From Antitrichia curtipendula (lineage: Eukaryota > Streptophyta > Bryopsida > Hypnales > Leucodontaceae), in contig OX579639.1 of NCBI GenBank assembly GCA_951230915.1, positions 5,270,001 through 5,334,000 on the forward strand: a DNA stretch of 64,000 bases, given 5' to 3'. A model generated the notes under the pieces. That model was not told where the DNA came from. It saw only the letters and a list, made by a program, of their open reading frames with translations, and ran no database searches. The first letter of the stretch is position 1, and each line of letters starts with the position of its first letter. Below are positions 49,850 to 62,234 of this stretch, piece by piece. Position numbers and translations under genes: made by a program.

Positions 49850-50444
49850 TTCTAAAGGGACAAGGCCCATTTTGGTTAAAAATTGTGAAAAATTGCCACT
49901 TTTTACGCGAGTGCAAATAAAAGGAAAAAAAAAGTTTTTTTTCAAAATTCAACCTTACGAATGTGTACTGGAATATTATAGGAATATATGGAAGAAATTT
50001 TAGAAACTTTGACCATCCAGATTGAAATATTTTAACATTTGAAGTTAGAATAAAACCTTCTTTTTTCCAACCTTGCTCAATCCAACTTGGAACATTTTTT
50101 AACTCCTCCTAGAATGAGATTTTTACACAACATATGGTTGTTGTTTTTCTCACATTTTCATTTTGTATCATGTAAGTTACATGCATGCCAAATTTCAAAA
50201 TTATAGGAGTTTTGCACATGTTGCCTAAAAGCTCTCTAAGTTATTTGAAAAGGTCAAGGTAGTATAACTTTTGATCCGGGCATTGCATCGGGGAAAAAAT
50301 GATATTGCCACTAAGAGGGTCCATACATTATGGGTTCACATTGTGTGTCAAAATTCTACAAAATCTGACCCAAATTGACTTCATTTGTACTTCCTTAGAT
50401 CTCTTGCGTGCATTGAACATTCACTTGCAATGGGCTATTTAGGG
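49850..50444. mobile_element. TTAA-family element, degenerate copy (595 bp)
   Basis: CTAA (49846-49849) precedes CTTCTAAAGGGACAAGGCCC. The right end TATTTAGGGG is followed by TTGA. The interior matches 52796-53199 in the same orientation (aattgtgaaaaattgccac near the left; gggttcacattgtgtgtca near the right) and 54863-55452 in the opposite one. Confidence 0.55.
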
Positions 50445-50484
50445 GTTGAAATAGAACAAATAGGGACCTTCCTCTTGTATTTAA

Positions 50485-51360
50485 CCCCTAAAGGACCAAC
50501 ATGCATTTTTGGGACGTATAGAATTTTTCAGCAGGTATTTATGACTAAAGATTTTCATAATTTCGGCTGAAATTTAAAAAAAAGATAGGGATGAGGAATA
50601 TCTTTCATATGTATTAAATTTCACGACATTTGGAAATACAAGTCAAAAGCTATGGCCTAATATGTTACTATTTTCCCTAGCTGGGCAGTCTAGGGGGCAG
50701 ATAAAAAAAATCACTTTTTTCAAAAAATAAAACTGAAATTGGTTTTCTAGAGTTATATATACGTGGAAAGTGTTGAATCATTCCATTTTGACCAATGAGT
50801 CAAAAGTTATGAGAAGTTTTAGTTTGCGGGCACTTATGGACTCTCTACTCTAAAATAAGCTTTGAAGTCCTTTATCTTATTCAATTTTCAATGTTTTTTG
50901 AAAAAAATAAAATCATAGGATGTAGATTGTTTATTACAGCATTTCAACCATTAGGATTGGCATTTTCCGATTATATATCAAAATTCTTAACAATTTTGTA
51001 TTTTGAATCATTCTCTACTTCTTTCTACTTATTATTCTTTTCTATATGTTGTACAATTCCAAATGATGTGAAATTTTTTAAGCATGTAACCAACTTGTCT
51101 AGGAAAAACTATCAAAAGAAGCACCATCATTTTGGACATTCTTTCATAGAAAAGTGAGCTTGTGAAGTGCAACTACCCAATTATTCACAAGGCCAAAAAA
51201 ATGATTTTAGTGAATTTGAATCCACATGTTTTCAAGTCAGCATACTAGAAGATATTATGGTTACATCTATCAAAAAAAAAAATTCAAATTTTTTATACTT
51301 GTACTAGAAATGGCAGTTTGGGAATGTTTTGGTGAAAACATAGTGAAGGAACTTAAGGGG
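50485..51360. mobile_element. TTAA-flanked miniature element (876 bp)
   Basis: TTAA at 50481-50484 and 51361-51364 flank an element starting CCCCTAAAGGACC and ending GGAACTTAAGGGG. It is the reverse complement counterpart of 2265-3190. Two members at opposite ends of the window with matching boundaries define the family ends well. Confidence 0.75.
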
Positions 51361-51364
51361 TTAA

Positions 51365-52791
51365 TTGCCACATGAACAATTCATAAAAATCCACAAAAGT
51401 ACTCTTCTCCAAGACCGGACGCTGGAGTCAAATTCGTTACCTAGGCCCCATACGGAATTATTGAATTTTTGATTGATTTTCCTTTGGTTGACTCGATTTA
51501 GAATTTTTACAAGTTCATTTTACAGGGTCCAGAATATTTCATGACTTTTAGCATGGTTGAAAATATTTTGTGACCTTTAGCAATACTCACAACTTTACTA
51601 GTACTCAAGGCTTTACCAATATGTGTGGCTTTATTGGTGTTCATGGCTTCAACTTTGTGATTTTTTTAGGATTAAGATTATTTTCATTAATATTTTTTAT
51701 ACTCTTCAATTTTTCCATGTTATAATTTTTGAATTTTTCATTAAATGCCATCCATATCTTAAATAATATTATTTGTTTGTTAGTGTCTGGAGAACTATGT
51801 GTCTCTAGTTGCATTCTTGGTACTGTCGAAAAGATCTTTGCAAGAAGGGATGCACAAACGTTAGACGATATTAAGCTATCAGTCAACAAGGCTGCAAGTC
51901 CCCTTGAGTTCCGAGACTGTGGAAATGTGACTACAACAACAATTTGATGTGGCAGAACTATTGCCTCATTAAATAATAAAATTTAATTTTTTTAATTAAA
52001 AAATTATTCTTTTTTTTGGCCAACAATGATTGGTTCACAACATGGGAAAGAACCTAACACAACCCTCCCATGCTTTGCCTTTTTGTGGCCTTTGGACCTA
52101 CAATGTGAAAGTTATTGAATTTCAAAGTTCATATGAATTAAATAAAATTAGAAAAAATATAAATAAATAAAATTTGGTTGTGACAATGGCACAAGACACA
52201 CGAGTATTTAATTATTTTTTGAATTATTTTTTAACAAATCTGACCCTAGCCTAGGGCACTATTAAATCCTTGCAAAGGGGAGGATAGAATATGCTGTTGC
52301 AGAAACAGTCAGCCTTGTCCAGTACAAGAGAGGCCCAAAGCCCCGTCCCCTTCAGGAGTCTGCAACCAGTCTAACTTATTCAAGACTTGTTCCTCAAAGT
52401 CAGTCCCAGTAACTTACTAGTCCACGTCGGCTGGGCCCCGGTCCTAGATAAGGTTCCGCTATTTCCGGCCCCAGCCAGCCCCCTCCCTTTTAATGCTCCT
52501 ACTTCTGTCCTTCCTGTCATCCTGTGCATGTTGAAGGAGTTGCATGGAGCCCAACGAATCCGAGAGTCAACATGCAGCAATGGTCCAATTTTAAAATGGG
52601 ACGCCCATGTCCGACAAGACCAAAGAACTTGAAAGGCTAACATAAAGGAAGGAATGTCTCACCAAAACCAATAACTTAAAATTAAATTTCCTTCGTGGTT
52701 GTTGGCACCAATTCAAGAGGGCTGGGGTTGGGCACACAACTGAACAATGAACAATGCACCATAGCTTAAGTAATTCATGTTTCCATACTAA
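51365..52791. other. Intergenic DNA with a GC-richer island
   Basis: 52260-52640 is GC-richer and C/T-rich but shows no recognised coding or RNA gene. 51540-51660 and 54380-54460 share a phrase about ctcaaggctttaccagtactc, indicating another dispersed repeat. Confidence 0.35.
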
Positions 52792-52795
52792 TTAA

Positions 52796-53199
52796 TCAAT
52801 AGAGGCACATCTTGGGTAGAAATTGTGAAAAAATTGTCACTTTTTAGGGCAGTGAGAAAAAATTGAAAAAAAGGGGTGGGGTGGAGGGTGGGGGGTCCCA
52901 AAAATTAAATTGTACAAATTTGTAATAGATTATTGTGAAAATGTGTGAAAAAAAATTCAGAAATTTTGACCATACGGATTGAAATGAGTTTTGCACATAT
53001 TGTCCAAGCTGCTAGAAAAATTTAGGGCATAACTTTTGATATGGGAAACTCATCAAAAAAAATTTGATATTCTTTGTAAGGGGGTACATGTTCACACTAT
53101 GTGTCAGCATTTCATGAACATCCGACCAAAATTGGCTTTGTGCATAACTACCTGAGATCTCTTGTATACATTGCCAATAGTTGCTTGGTCATGTACGGG
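52796..53199. mobile_element. TTAA-family element, short copy (404 bp)
   Basis: TTAA at 52792-52795 lies on the left. The right end ACGGG is followed by TTAT. The interior parallels 49850-50444 with deletions. It contains a G-rich run at 52874-52897. Confidence 0.5.
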
Positions 53200-53642
53200 T
53201 TATTAAACACACTCCTCGGTACCTCCCAACATTGGTCACGTGCACATGGATTGTTCCATGGAAGTTTTCAATTGCACCATGAGCTGGATTTTCACAACTG
53301 AGTTTGCTACAAGGCACACAACCAGCAGACAAAGTGATGAACTCCATGAATTCTGTGAGGACACCATCTATAGAAATTAGAACTAAAATATTTATTAATA
53401 ATCAAGTCACAACAAAAGTGATGGCAATACCAATATGTTTTGCATTATTAACCGCCTCCGTAATGCCATCATGGAGCAAAATATTAATTGCATACCATAT
53501 TAGCCACATCGAAATAATTTTGAAGGTTCTTAGAAGGTGATTTAAATGGTTTTAGGAAATGAAGAACCATATCTAAATCACATGACCAGGGGGTGCTTCA
53601 ATAAGAAGAAGCTAAATTTTTTTAATCAAAATATCAAATTTA

Positions 53643-54182
53643 CTCCTAAAGTCTCAAGGCTTTTTTCCATCAAAGACCACTCAAAATTGCCATTTCTATT
53701 GCAAAGAGCAAAAAAAAATTAATCATTTTCTTTTCATATCTAACCATATAATTTGTACTAGATGAGTATAAGAATGCATGGAAGAAATTTCAAAAACTTT
53801 GAAAATATAGATTGCAAGATATTTGCATTTAAAGTGCAGAAAATAAGTTTTTTTCAAGAAGATGCTTAGATTGCCCAAAAAACAAGATTGTCTATAACTT
53901 TCTCATCATTAGTCCAAATTGAATGATTCAAATATAGAAAAAAATGTAATATTTGAGAAAAAAAAATTTAAAAATTTAGCTACTCTTCAAGTTGCTTTTT
54001 GGCTTAGGGTGGCTTAACTTTTGCTCCTAGGCATTGATCAAAATAAAAATTATATTCCCACAAAGCTAATCTAATTTCTTATCCTCAAAAAAAAGTTTCA
54101 AAAAATCATGTCAAAAATTGAAATCACACAAGCCTACTTAAAATCCCAAGAGTCTCTCATAAAGACTTTGGGGCTTTAGGGG
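53643..54182. mobile_element. TTAA-family element (540 bp)
   Basis: The left end CTCCTAAAGTCTCAAGGC is preceded by TTTA. The right end GACTTTGGGGCTTTAGGGG is followed by TTAA (54183-54186). It aligns with 38046-38920 without that copy's ~290-bp insert. Confidence 0.7.
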
Positions 54183-54862
54183 TTAAAGTAGGTAATATTT
54201 TTTTCTTCTTTTTTTGGTTGTGTTGTGTACTCAACCAAAGATTGTTAAATGGCATGGGTAACCTCAAAAAGTTACCGTACGTTGGGATCAACTTGTAAGA
54301 CCCTATAATAAATCATTTTTTTCCTAGTTGACTTTCTTTTGGTTAACTTGACTTAGAATGTTTAGAAGATCATTTTACAAGGTTTGGAATATTTTGTGAG
54401 CTTTAGTAATAGTTATAGCTTTACCGGTACTCAAGGCTTTAACAGTACTCCCAATTTTGACTTTGTGGATTTTTTGAGGATTAAAATTATTTTCATTAAT
54501 ATTTTTATACTGTTCATTTATGTCTCTGTTATAACTTTTGAAATTTCATTAGATTCTATATTGAATAATGTAAACAATGAGAATGTACCATCCCAATAGA
54601 ATCACTCCATAATCATCTTCACTCCTCTAAAATGTTGAAAAGGATTTCATTTATATAGTATTGTCATCACCCAATTTTTCAAATCCATCGTTCATAATCA
54701 TCCCCCAAGCATTGCAAAAACTTAGCCCTCAAGCCTTAATCCACCTTGGTCACATTTGTTTAGAGCGCCCTTGTCCAAAAATGTTGGGTACATCTTCAAT
54801 AACTCATAGTAGGCTCTTGTTGAAATTTGTGCCCTATCGTTACTCTCCCAAGGGAAACTTAA

Positions 54863-55452
54863 CTTCTAAAAGACCAAATGATATATTGTTGAACATACTC
54901 AAGTGATCTTGGATAGGTGCATGCATATGAAGTCATTTTTTAACATATGTTTTTCAAATTTTGACACAATTAAGGTGTGAACGTGTATCTTTTAGTGGAA
55001 ATATCATTTTTTTTTTCCAATTAGGTGCCTAGATCAAAAATTATATTGCCTTTAACTTTTTGGATAGGTTGGACAGTTTTGAGTAGCATGTGCAAAACTC
55101 AAACTCTTCTAATTTTGAAATTTGGTAGATATGTAACTTACATGATACTAGATGCAAATGTTCCAAAAATTTATCATGTACGATATAGTGTTAAAATTTC
55201 ACTTTAGAAGTAAAAGTTTGCTAGTCTTGTTGAACGAGATCAAAAAAATATTTTTTCTTCTAATTTCAAACATTATAATCTTTCAATCTGTATGGTTAAA
55301 GTTTCTAAAAAAACCCACTCATTTCCATAGTAGTCTAGTACAAATTTGTAAAATTGAATTTTTTAAACTTTTTGTTTTCAATTTTTTCTCATTGCCATTA
55401 AAAGTGATAGTTTTCACAATTTGTACCTAAAATGTGCCTTGATATGTTAGGG
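54863..55452. mobile_element. TTAA-family element, opposite orientation (590 bp)
   Basis: TTAA (54859-54862) precedes CTTCTAAAAGACC. The right end TATGTTAGGG is followed by ATTA. The reverse complement aligns with 49850-50444 (for example cacaatttgtacc against aattgtgaaaa). Confidence 0.5.
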
Positions 55453-55706
55453 ATTATATCAAGGGTTATTGAAGAAATGAACTGGCTACTTAAGAGTTGA
55501 GGGCCTTCTTTGTTAAGGCAGGAGTGTGGATTCAGGAAGAGCAACAACAAGCAACATACAATTGGTAAACAAAAATAGCAACCAACATGTGGCTAGAGAA
55601 AGATAATGTATAGTAGCAAATGGTTCGGCCAAGGGAACAATAATTTACACACTGGGCCTCCACAACTTGGGAGGAGGTGGTGGTGGTGGTGTCATCAATC
55701 CTTGAC

Positions 55707-56059
55707 CTCGGATGGGCCCTTGGAACCCCTTGTAGTGCATCATTTCTAACATGCTAGGGTACAGACACTCGTAGCTTCAAGCAAATTGTTCCATCCCAAC
55801 ATGGTTGTACCTTTGATGGACCCTCAGAAAACCCCACATTGCATCATTTCTAACACATTAGGGTGCGGATGCTCATAGCCACGAGCAACTTGTGGTTTAT
55901 AAATGGACAACTTCCATCCCAAAGTGGTTGTACGCTCAATGGACCCTTATAAACCCCTATAGTGCATCATTTCAGACTCACTAGGGTGCGGGTGCGGATG
56001 CTTGTAGACTTGAGCAAATTGTGACTTGCAAAGAAGACAACTTCCATCCCAAGGTGGTT
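55707..56059. repeat. Three-copy tandem repeat, ~105-120-bp unit
   Basis: Three units each contain a gtgcatcatttc-type phrase, an actagggtgcggatgct-type phrase and a gagcaaattgtg-type phrase, then cttccatcccaaggtggttg. They start near 55709, 55817 and 55938. No ORF is conserved across units. Confidence 0.8.
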
Positions 56060-56212
56060 GTCAAGGGACAACCCAAACGTCAAATGCCAAGTTGACAACC
56101 CCCCTCGGTTGGTCAAAATTTTGCCCCGAGGCCTGAGCCTGACCCCCGTGGCCCAACCTTCGAGGTCCTCGTGAGGGAAAAGGACCAGCGGCAGCAGCAG
56201 GCGGATACTAGC

Positions 56213-56237
56213 TTAGCTTAGCATAGCATAGCATAGC
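56213..56237. repeat. (TAGCA)n microsatellite
   Basis: Consecutive tagca units lie in a locally GC-rich region. A second pentamer run (actgc) lies at 56431-56455. Confidence 0.85.
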
Positions 56238-56455
56238 TATTCGTCTGTCGTCGAGTAAGTATAGCACTGAGTAGGCGACACCCACACGCATCATGATTGC
56301 AGGGCACGCAGTTCGAGATTCCCAGGGGAAGAGCTTGCCCCACCTTCCTTCCTTCCTGCCAGCAGATGCCCCCCAATTCATGCCTGGGTCCCCAGCTAGA
56401 ATTCTGCATCACGTCAAGTTTAAGAGAGAGACTGCACTGCACTGCACTGCTGCAC

Positions 56456-57059
56456 GGCTAGTGCTAAAGGCCTACAAGACTACAGAAACTCCAGAGGTCC
56501 AGAACTCCAGAACTCCAGGCTAGACTATCCCCGATTCCAATGATAGCGGTCGCACTTCGATGCAAAAACATTCCAAGCAGATCAGACGGAGCCTGGCCTG
56601 GCCGCGCATCAGCAGCGAAGCCCAGCCGAAATAAGTTAAAGTCACGGTAACTTAGTCTAAATTTAGTCCAGTCCTCGAACTTCAACTTGGTTCACTGGTC
56701 CGTCCGTCCGTCTCATAGATTGCACCGCTCGGTACAACTGCGACAGGGGTGCCAGACCAGACCCTAGATCTCGGCAGAGGAGGAAAGGGACGGACGGACT
56801 TCCTTGGACTGCAGCAACTTAGCAGTCCTACCAGTCTTCTTGTGAAGGGCAAAACGGAACATTTGGAAAATGAATACAGAAAAATTTATTAACTCTGCTC
56901 TAAAAGAACTGCCGTGAATGAAGAGAAGTCTCTTGGGACTGATGGCTTAATTATCTAAGTCTCATGGACTTAGATGGCAAATTCCGTCCGTAATGCCTCC
57001 ATTAGGAAGTAAACCCTATAAAGAATCGGCGGCATGTTCATTTGCACAAGAAATTCTTA
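56456..57059. other. GC-richer intergenic DNA
   Basis: No coding region is recognised. It includes a short (gtcc)n run near 56699-56712. Confidence 0.3.
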
Positions 57060-57207
57060 GGTTCCCCCTATGACAAAAAGGTCATTTTGACCTCTTACCA
57101 TGGTTGGATGGATTGTAGTGGTAAGTGCCCCACCAACACCTAGGTTTGAACTCATGACCTCTTCATTGGCATGCCAAAGCCAAAACCAAAGCCATTGAGA
57201 CAAGGCT
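57060..57207 (-). mobile_element. tRNA-derived SINE candidate
   Basis: Read on the minus strand, it opens like a tRNA: A-box-like TGTCTCAATGG (57192-57202) and B-box-like GAGTTCAAACC (57143-57153), about 50 bases apart as in tRNA genes. The remainder (to 57060) is non-tRNA sequence. The tRNA fold is not preserved, and only one copy is seen in the window. Confidence 0.5.
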
Positions 57208-57889
57208 ATAGGTACCTAAAAATGGAGAAACAAATTATAGGTTTTTGACTAAAAGGGAGTACACTCTGTATCAATAGAGGCTACCCTAAAAGAATTTTGA
57301 TAGCTACATTACTCAAAAAACAAGTTGATGCTATAAAGACACAAATTTTTGTAGTATAGCTGGGTTTTTTTACAATGGATGATAAAATCTATAATTAAAA
57401 AAAACAATGGCCCAAAATAGGTTAAGATTTTTCATAACATTGATTAACCAAGCACTTGATTTCCCCTCCCTTAAATCTTAAGAGACAATATTATCTTTTC
57501 TTGAGTACATGGGGAGGGGTTGAGTTAACCCCATAAGGATGATGAGGTTAAAAAGTAGTTGATTAATGACTTTCCAACAATCACTAGAGAAATGTAGAAT
57601 TCATCTACTAGTCCAAAATTCAGAGCATTTTGAGTGACTACCATGGTCATAGACCAATGTATTCCAAGGTTAACCCGTAAATTATGCGGCCGGGACGTTT
57701 TCTTGCCGATGAATGACAAAGTATCTCTCCATGCAGGACATAAGTGCAACTATTCATCCTCCAAATTTTGTGTGAAAAGGAAAGGTCTTCTATAGTAGTT
57801 TTTCTTCCAATGAGTGCTTTTTCATTTTTTTACGCCAACAATTTACATGGCACCCAAATGATTTCTGCGGTAACCAGCTCATTGTTTAA

Positions 57890-58861
57890 CCCCTCACCTT
57901 CTAAGGCCTAACTATATAAAAAAAAACTTGCTTTTCAAGTGTTATAAGTCTAAATGTGAGTAAGGTATGAAAATCTCAACCGTACAATCTTGTAGTGTGC
58001 ATGTTGTGGATGGTGTACATCAGATTTGGGGTCATTTGATCGTATAGATTGAAAGATTATAATGTTGTAGCGTTGAACAAAGATGCTGAAATTTTCCTAA
58101 AAACACATTTGGAGGTGAAATTTGATTTCTAAACCTACTCAAGTGAAAAAACTTTAAACTACAAAGTGATTCAAATACAAAAGACAAACACTTTGGTGGA
58201 AAAAAATATCATTCAGTTGACTCATTGCGTGTGCAACTTTTTTTTGAAATGTTAAAAAATAGTGAAAAAAGTAGAAAAAAAACACATCTACGGCTAAACC
58301 TACCTCTACTAAAATGCTTCTCAGTCAATCATAACTCCTTGTATTGATATTAAATTTTTACATAGGAATTAGACTAGTATGCGCAACTTTTTCAACAAAA
58401 ATGATTGAAAATAAACCCTTTCTGAAGAAGTTATAAGCCTCCAAAGTTCATTGTAATGCAAAAATGTCTGAATTTTGAACTTTGAATTGCTCCCAAGAAT
58501 TCAAAACAACTTCGATTGACATGAAAATTTTACCACAATAATTAGATTTTATGGGGAACAAAATCCAATTTTTTATTTATTGAAAACTAACATATTATGA
58601 AAAAGATACAAGCCCCCAAAATTGCAGCCATCTCAATGCAGTGTGATGAACTCAAATTGAACTTCCGAACTTCGAATGGCTTTCAAAAACTCAGTACATC
58701 TTTGATGGATCTGAAAATTTTACCGCAAAAAATAGACTAGTATGCGCAACTTTCCCAACAACTTTTATTGAATTTGGACATTTGATGCAAAAGTTACAGC
58801 ACTTTGAAGTTGACTGCTAGACTGTGTGAGGACACTTTTGGTCCCCTTGAGCGGTGAGGGG
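57890..58861. mobile_element. TTAA-flanked miniature element (972 bp)
   Basis: Perfect TTAA copies (57886-57889 and 58862-58865) flank CCCCTCACCTTCTAAGG at the left and CGGTGAGGGG at the right. The interior has repeated phrases (actagtatgcgcaacttt at 58374 and 58736; tgaaaattttaccgcaa-type at 58530 and 58710), suggesting internal duplication. No transposase is present. Confidence 0.75.
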
Positions 58862-58869
58862 TTAAGGGT

Positions 58870-60584
58870 TAAAAATTTCAAGAGTTTGATTAGCTCTGCA
58901 TCTGGACATTTGATGGGAACAGGTACATAATATAATTTTCGTTCATTGCCTAGGGCCCTTTTCAAAGATGCAAAAGGGATCCCACTACACTGGATAAACA
59001 AACTGAACATTGGTATGTTTATACTCATCTATCGCAGTCGTGGAAAAATAAAATAAAATTCTCACCCCCCGTGGAAAGCTTGCAAGCCTAGAATAACGTG
59101 ATCCAGATGAAGGGAGTTGGCAGCAGAAAAACGGCTTGCAGGGTGAAAAATAGCCTTTTTGAAGTAGTAGGAATGATTATTATCAGCCTATTTACAGAAC
59201 TGCCTGCAAGCCACACTACGACGGATCCTGGCGGGGGACCAAGGAAGCATTATTTAATGGGGCGCCGTTGATCTAAAATTCCATTGTCGAATAAAGTATT
59301 TGCACGAAGTGATAACCTCTCATCCGTGATTCTTTATTTTCATTTTTATTTATTGTTCCTTGGAAAACAAATGAAACGGAATTTAGGTCATTGCTCATCC
59401 GTGACTTCAACCCTTCGGTCCTCGGAAATAGTAAAAACAAAAGCTTACTGCGGAATCTATGCTACAGAGCTCTTGACCCTCCGTCAGTCAGTCCAGTCGG
59501 AAGCACTCAAGTGTAGGGCTCATCACTACAGTAGTCAGCAGCTGCAGGCAACTGAATGGTGAGATTGATTCAATAAACAAAGGAAAACAATCTATTACAA
59601 TTCCCACTTTCCAAGTGGTGGTGGTTCTTCAATAAATAAAATAAAAATAAATCTATTACAATTCCCAGTGGTATAACTTAAAGTGAGATCACCATCACTC
59701 TCATCTGAATCGCACGACTCTTGTTGCTCTACAGCAGGCTGAATAGTCGTCGGCTCGCCGCCTGTTCTGGACAAGTTGGAGGAAGAAGAAGCTAGAAGCA
59801 GCAAGACGACGGTAGAAGACGAACGTGTACTCGCACAATCTGACTCAGGTGCTGCTGCAGTGCATACCTGGGGTAATATAAGTTAGGAGTAGGTAGTGGT
59901 CGTGTAGACTTTGCGTACACTATGTCCGTCGAGTACCACTTCTGAGCTTGATCCAGTGGAGATTCGATTAGAGCAGGCGTGCAGAATTTTTCCAGTTCAA
60001 GGTTATGTCGAGGTAGTGTTGCGTTTGTTCGTCGAGATCGTGGTCGATGTGCACTCACCGGGGCGTAGATGAACTCAATTCTTGTTGAAGTTGATACTTC
60101 TTCAGAATCGAAACCATTCTAAGCTTGGCTGCTTTTTGTTCTGGTGCTTTCCTCGCTCTTCACATTCTTCTAGTTTGACCGGGCGGTGCAACTATTGCTC
60201 TTCTTAGGGTGCTTGTCCTCGCATTTTTCTCTGAATTTTTGCGAACTTGATGTCCTTCCCCTGCTTGAAATTCTTTTCTTTTCTTTTCTTTTCTTCTTTT
60301 TTGATGATTGGCATCTGCTCACAAATGCTTGGACAGTTTGAATCTAACAAGGGCGTATGTTGGAGTGAATCGAGTTGACCGACTGCCGGTAGCGAGCATG
60401 TAAGGCCATTTCCAGGGACTCATTTCAGGGATGGATTGTTTGTGCAATAGGTACGAAGGAGACAGTGAAAATACCGCCTTCAGTTGGGAGGAAGAAGAAG
60501 AAGAAGAAGAAGAAGCCGTACGTATCAAGACCTCATCCCACCTCTTCAATGAGTCTAATCGATGATTGCAACGAACTGCCGTCC
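58870..60584. promoter_or_regulatory. Upstream region of the bHLH gene
   Basis: GC content rises progressively towards the gene. It includes a TTTTC microsatellite (about 60271-60295) and a (GAA)n run (about 60488-60513) that are likely in the promoter or 5' leader. Minus-strand ORFs at 59595-60058 begin with non-ATG codons and match nothing known. No TATA box was assigned. Confidence 0.35.
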
Positions 60585-62234
60585 ATGGAGAACTGGTAAA
60601 CACTGACATCATATCTTCCTCATGGCGAGTGACTGCCGGTTGCTTTGATCATCCGCTCTAGAAATGTGAATTTCTGGGCCTTCTTAGGACCCCCCTGCCC
60701 ATCAATCATCACCACATCCATCACCAACACTGACGTTCGTCGTCCCCAAATGCTTGCTTTGTCGACAAGAAGCCCAGTGTATGAGTGATTAGTGAGAGAG
60801 TAGCCTGAATTTCGCTAAGTCCCGAGCGTTTGGCAGGTTGAACGCGGGAGCCGATTGGACCGAGCACCATGGTATCATTGAACCCACGCCCAGCACCAGC
60901 GCCCCCTTATTATTCTACGGCCACGCTGATCCCTCGTCCACCCCTGGCAGTGCGATGTCGTTGTTCGAGGTCAAGGAATCCGTGATCACGCACCCTTTTC
61001 TGAAGCTGGATGCTCAGGAAATCTGCAAGGAAAATCCGGATGCGCTTCTGGTGAGGTCAGGGAGCCCCAGCAGAATACATTCTGAGCAACAGGGGAATTC
61101 GGCGACAATGGCGCCGTCCGCGTCGAGCTTGTTGGATCGGACGCGGAGTTCAGACGTCGGTGCGAGTCTGTACTTGGAAGGCGACAGCCCGCGAGGACCG
61201 TTGTCTCCAGATGCGCTTCAGCTTGGAAAAAGATCTCCGAGGCCGGTTTCCAACAACAAGCGCCCCCTGGTGGAAGACGCCTCGGACGCCACGTCGTGGA
61301 TGCCCGGCTGGGATCTCCAAACCCCCTCGCGAAAATCGCCCAAGCAGCAGCAAAATCCTGTTGGGTACGCGCCGTATGTGGCCATGGCCGCGGCCACCCC
61401 CCCGCTCGCAATGCCGACCGCGGCGTCGCCGCCGACGTTCCTTCCAGTGCCAGCGGCCGCGGGAAACGCCGCCATGGCTGCCCCCGCCATTCTGTTCCCG
61501 ACGCCACTGACGCTGCCCAACGTCCCCAGCATGGAAGAAATTGCGCAGACGCGCCCGAAGCGACGTAACGTGCGTATCTCAAAGGACCCCACGAGCGTGG
61601 CCGCCAGGCACAGGCGCGAGCGGATCAGTGATCGGGTCCGCGTGCTGCAGCATTTTGTGCCGGGGGGGACCAAGATGGACACCGCCTCCATGCTGGACGA
61701 AGCCATCCATTATGTGAAATTCCTGCAGCAGCAACTCCAGGTCAGGTCACTGAAAGCCATAAGGTTGCTCAAACTTGTCCAACGATCCCAATGCGATATG
61801 ATGCATTTCATTGCTACGAGGTTCCCCAGACTGCAGACCTCTGCATCTCTGATGCAATTGCTTGCTTGCTTAAACACCGATTTTCTGAAACAGTGGATGA
61901 TGTTTTTTTCTTCTGTTCAATTTTGAAGATTTAATTCTGACAAGTCTGAGTTCGCCGTATACCACAGTTCTTGGAGCGGCTCGGCAACAGCTACGATCCG
62001 AGGTTCATGTCACTGGAGGATCCCGTGATGATGCCCCCAGGTGGCCATTCCGTCAGGCCATTTGACCTAAACCGCGCCTGTTACCCCACCTTCCCGTCCA
62101 CCTCCATGGCGCAACCGACTTCTTCTTCTTCTTCGCAGCAACCGCTGCTGCCGACATGGCCGACCACGAAGACGACGAGCCCCTTCTGCAGTCAGGGGTT
62201 CCCGGACTCCGCCCAGGAGCAGTTTTGTCACTAG
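60585..62234 (+). CDS. HECATE/INDEHISCENT-like bHLH transcription factor (VIIIb)
   Basis: Three exons are proposed. Exon 1 is 60585-60595 (ATG GAG AAC TG), with intron GT at 60596 and AG at 60836. Exon 2 is 60837-61740, with intron 61741-61967. Exon 3 is 61968-62234, ending in TAG. Joined, they give 393 residues with frames kept at both joins. The bHLH domain (about residues 247-305) contains [27 protein letters not shown] and [13 protein letters not shown], the pattern of subgroup VIIIb. Ala sits where classical E-box binders have the contact Glu, as known for this subgroup. The N-terminal two-thirds is Pro/Ala/Ser-rich and probably disordered; the C-terminus has a Ser run. It should act as a nuclear DNA-binding dimer; in flowering plants relatives control gynoecium and fruit patterning with auxin. 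If exon 1 is wrong, the first in-frame ATG is 60955. Antisense ORFs over exon 2 reflect its high GC only. Confidence 0.85.

Noticed and set aside
59792..60058. Minus-strand ORF upstream of the bHLH gene
   Set aside because: It begins at GTG, has no family resemblance, and lies in a probable promoter or leader region.
60986..61706. Antisense ORFs of 67-198 codons opposite the bHLH exon
   Set aside because: High GC removes stop codons on both strands; only the plus frame has a recognisable domain and matching splice sites.
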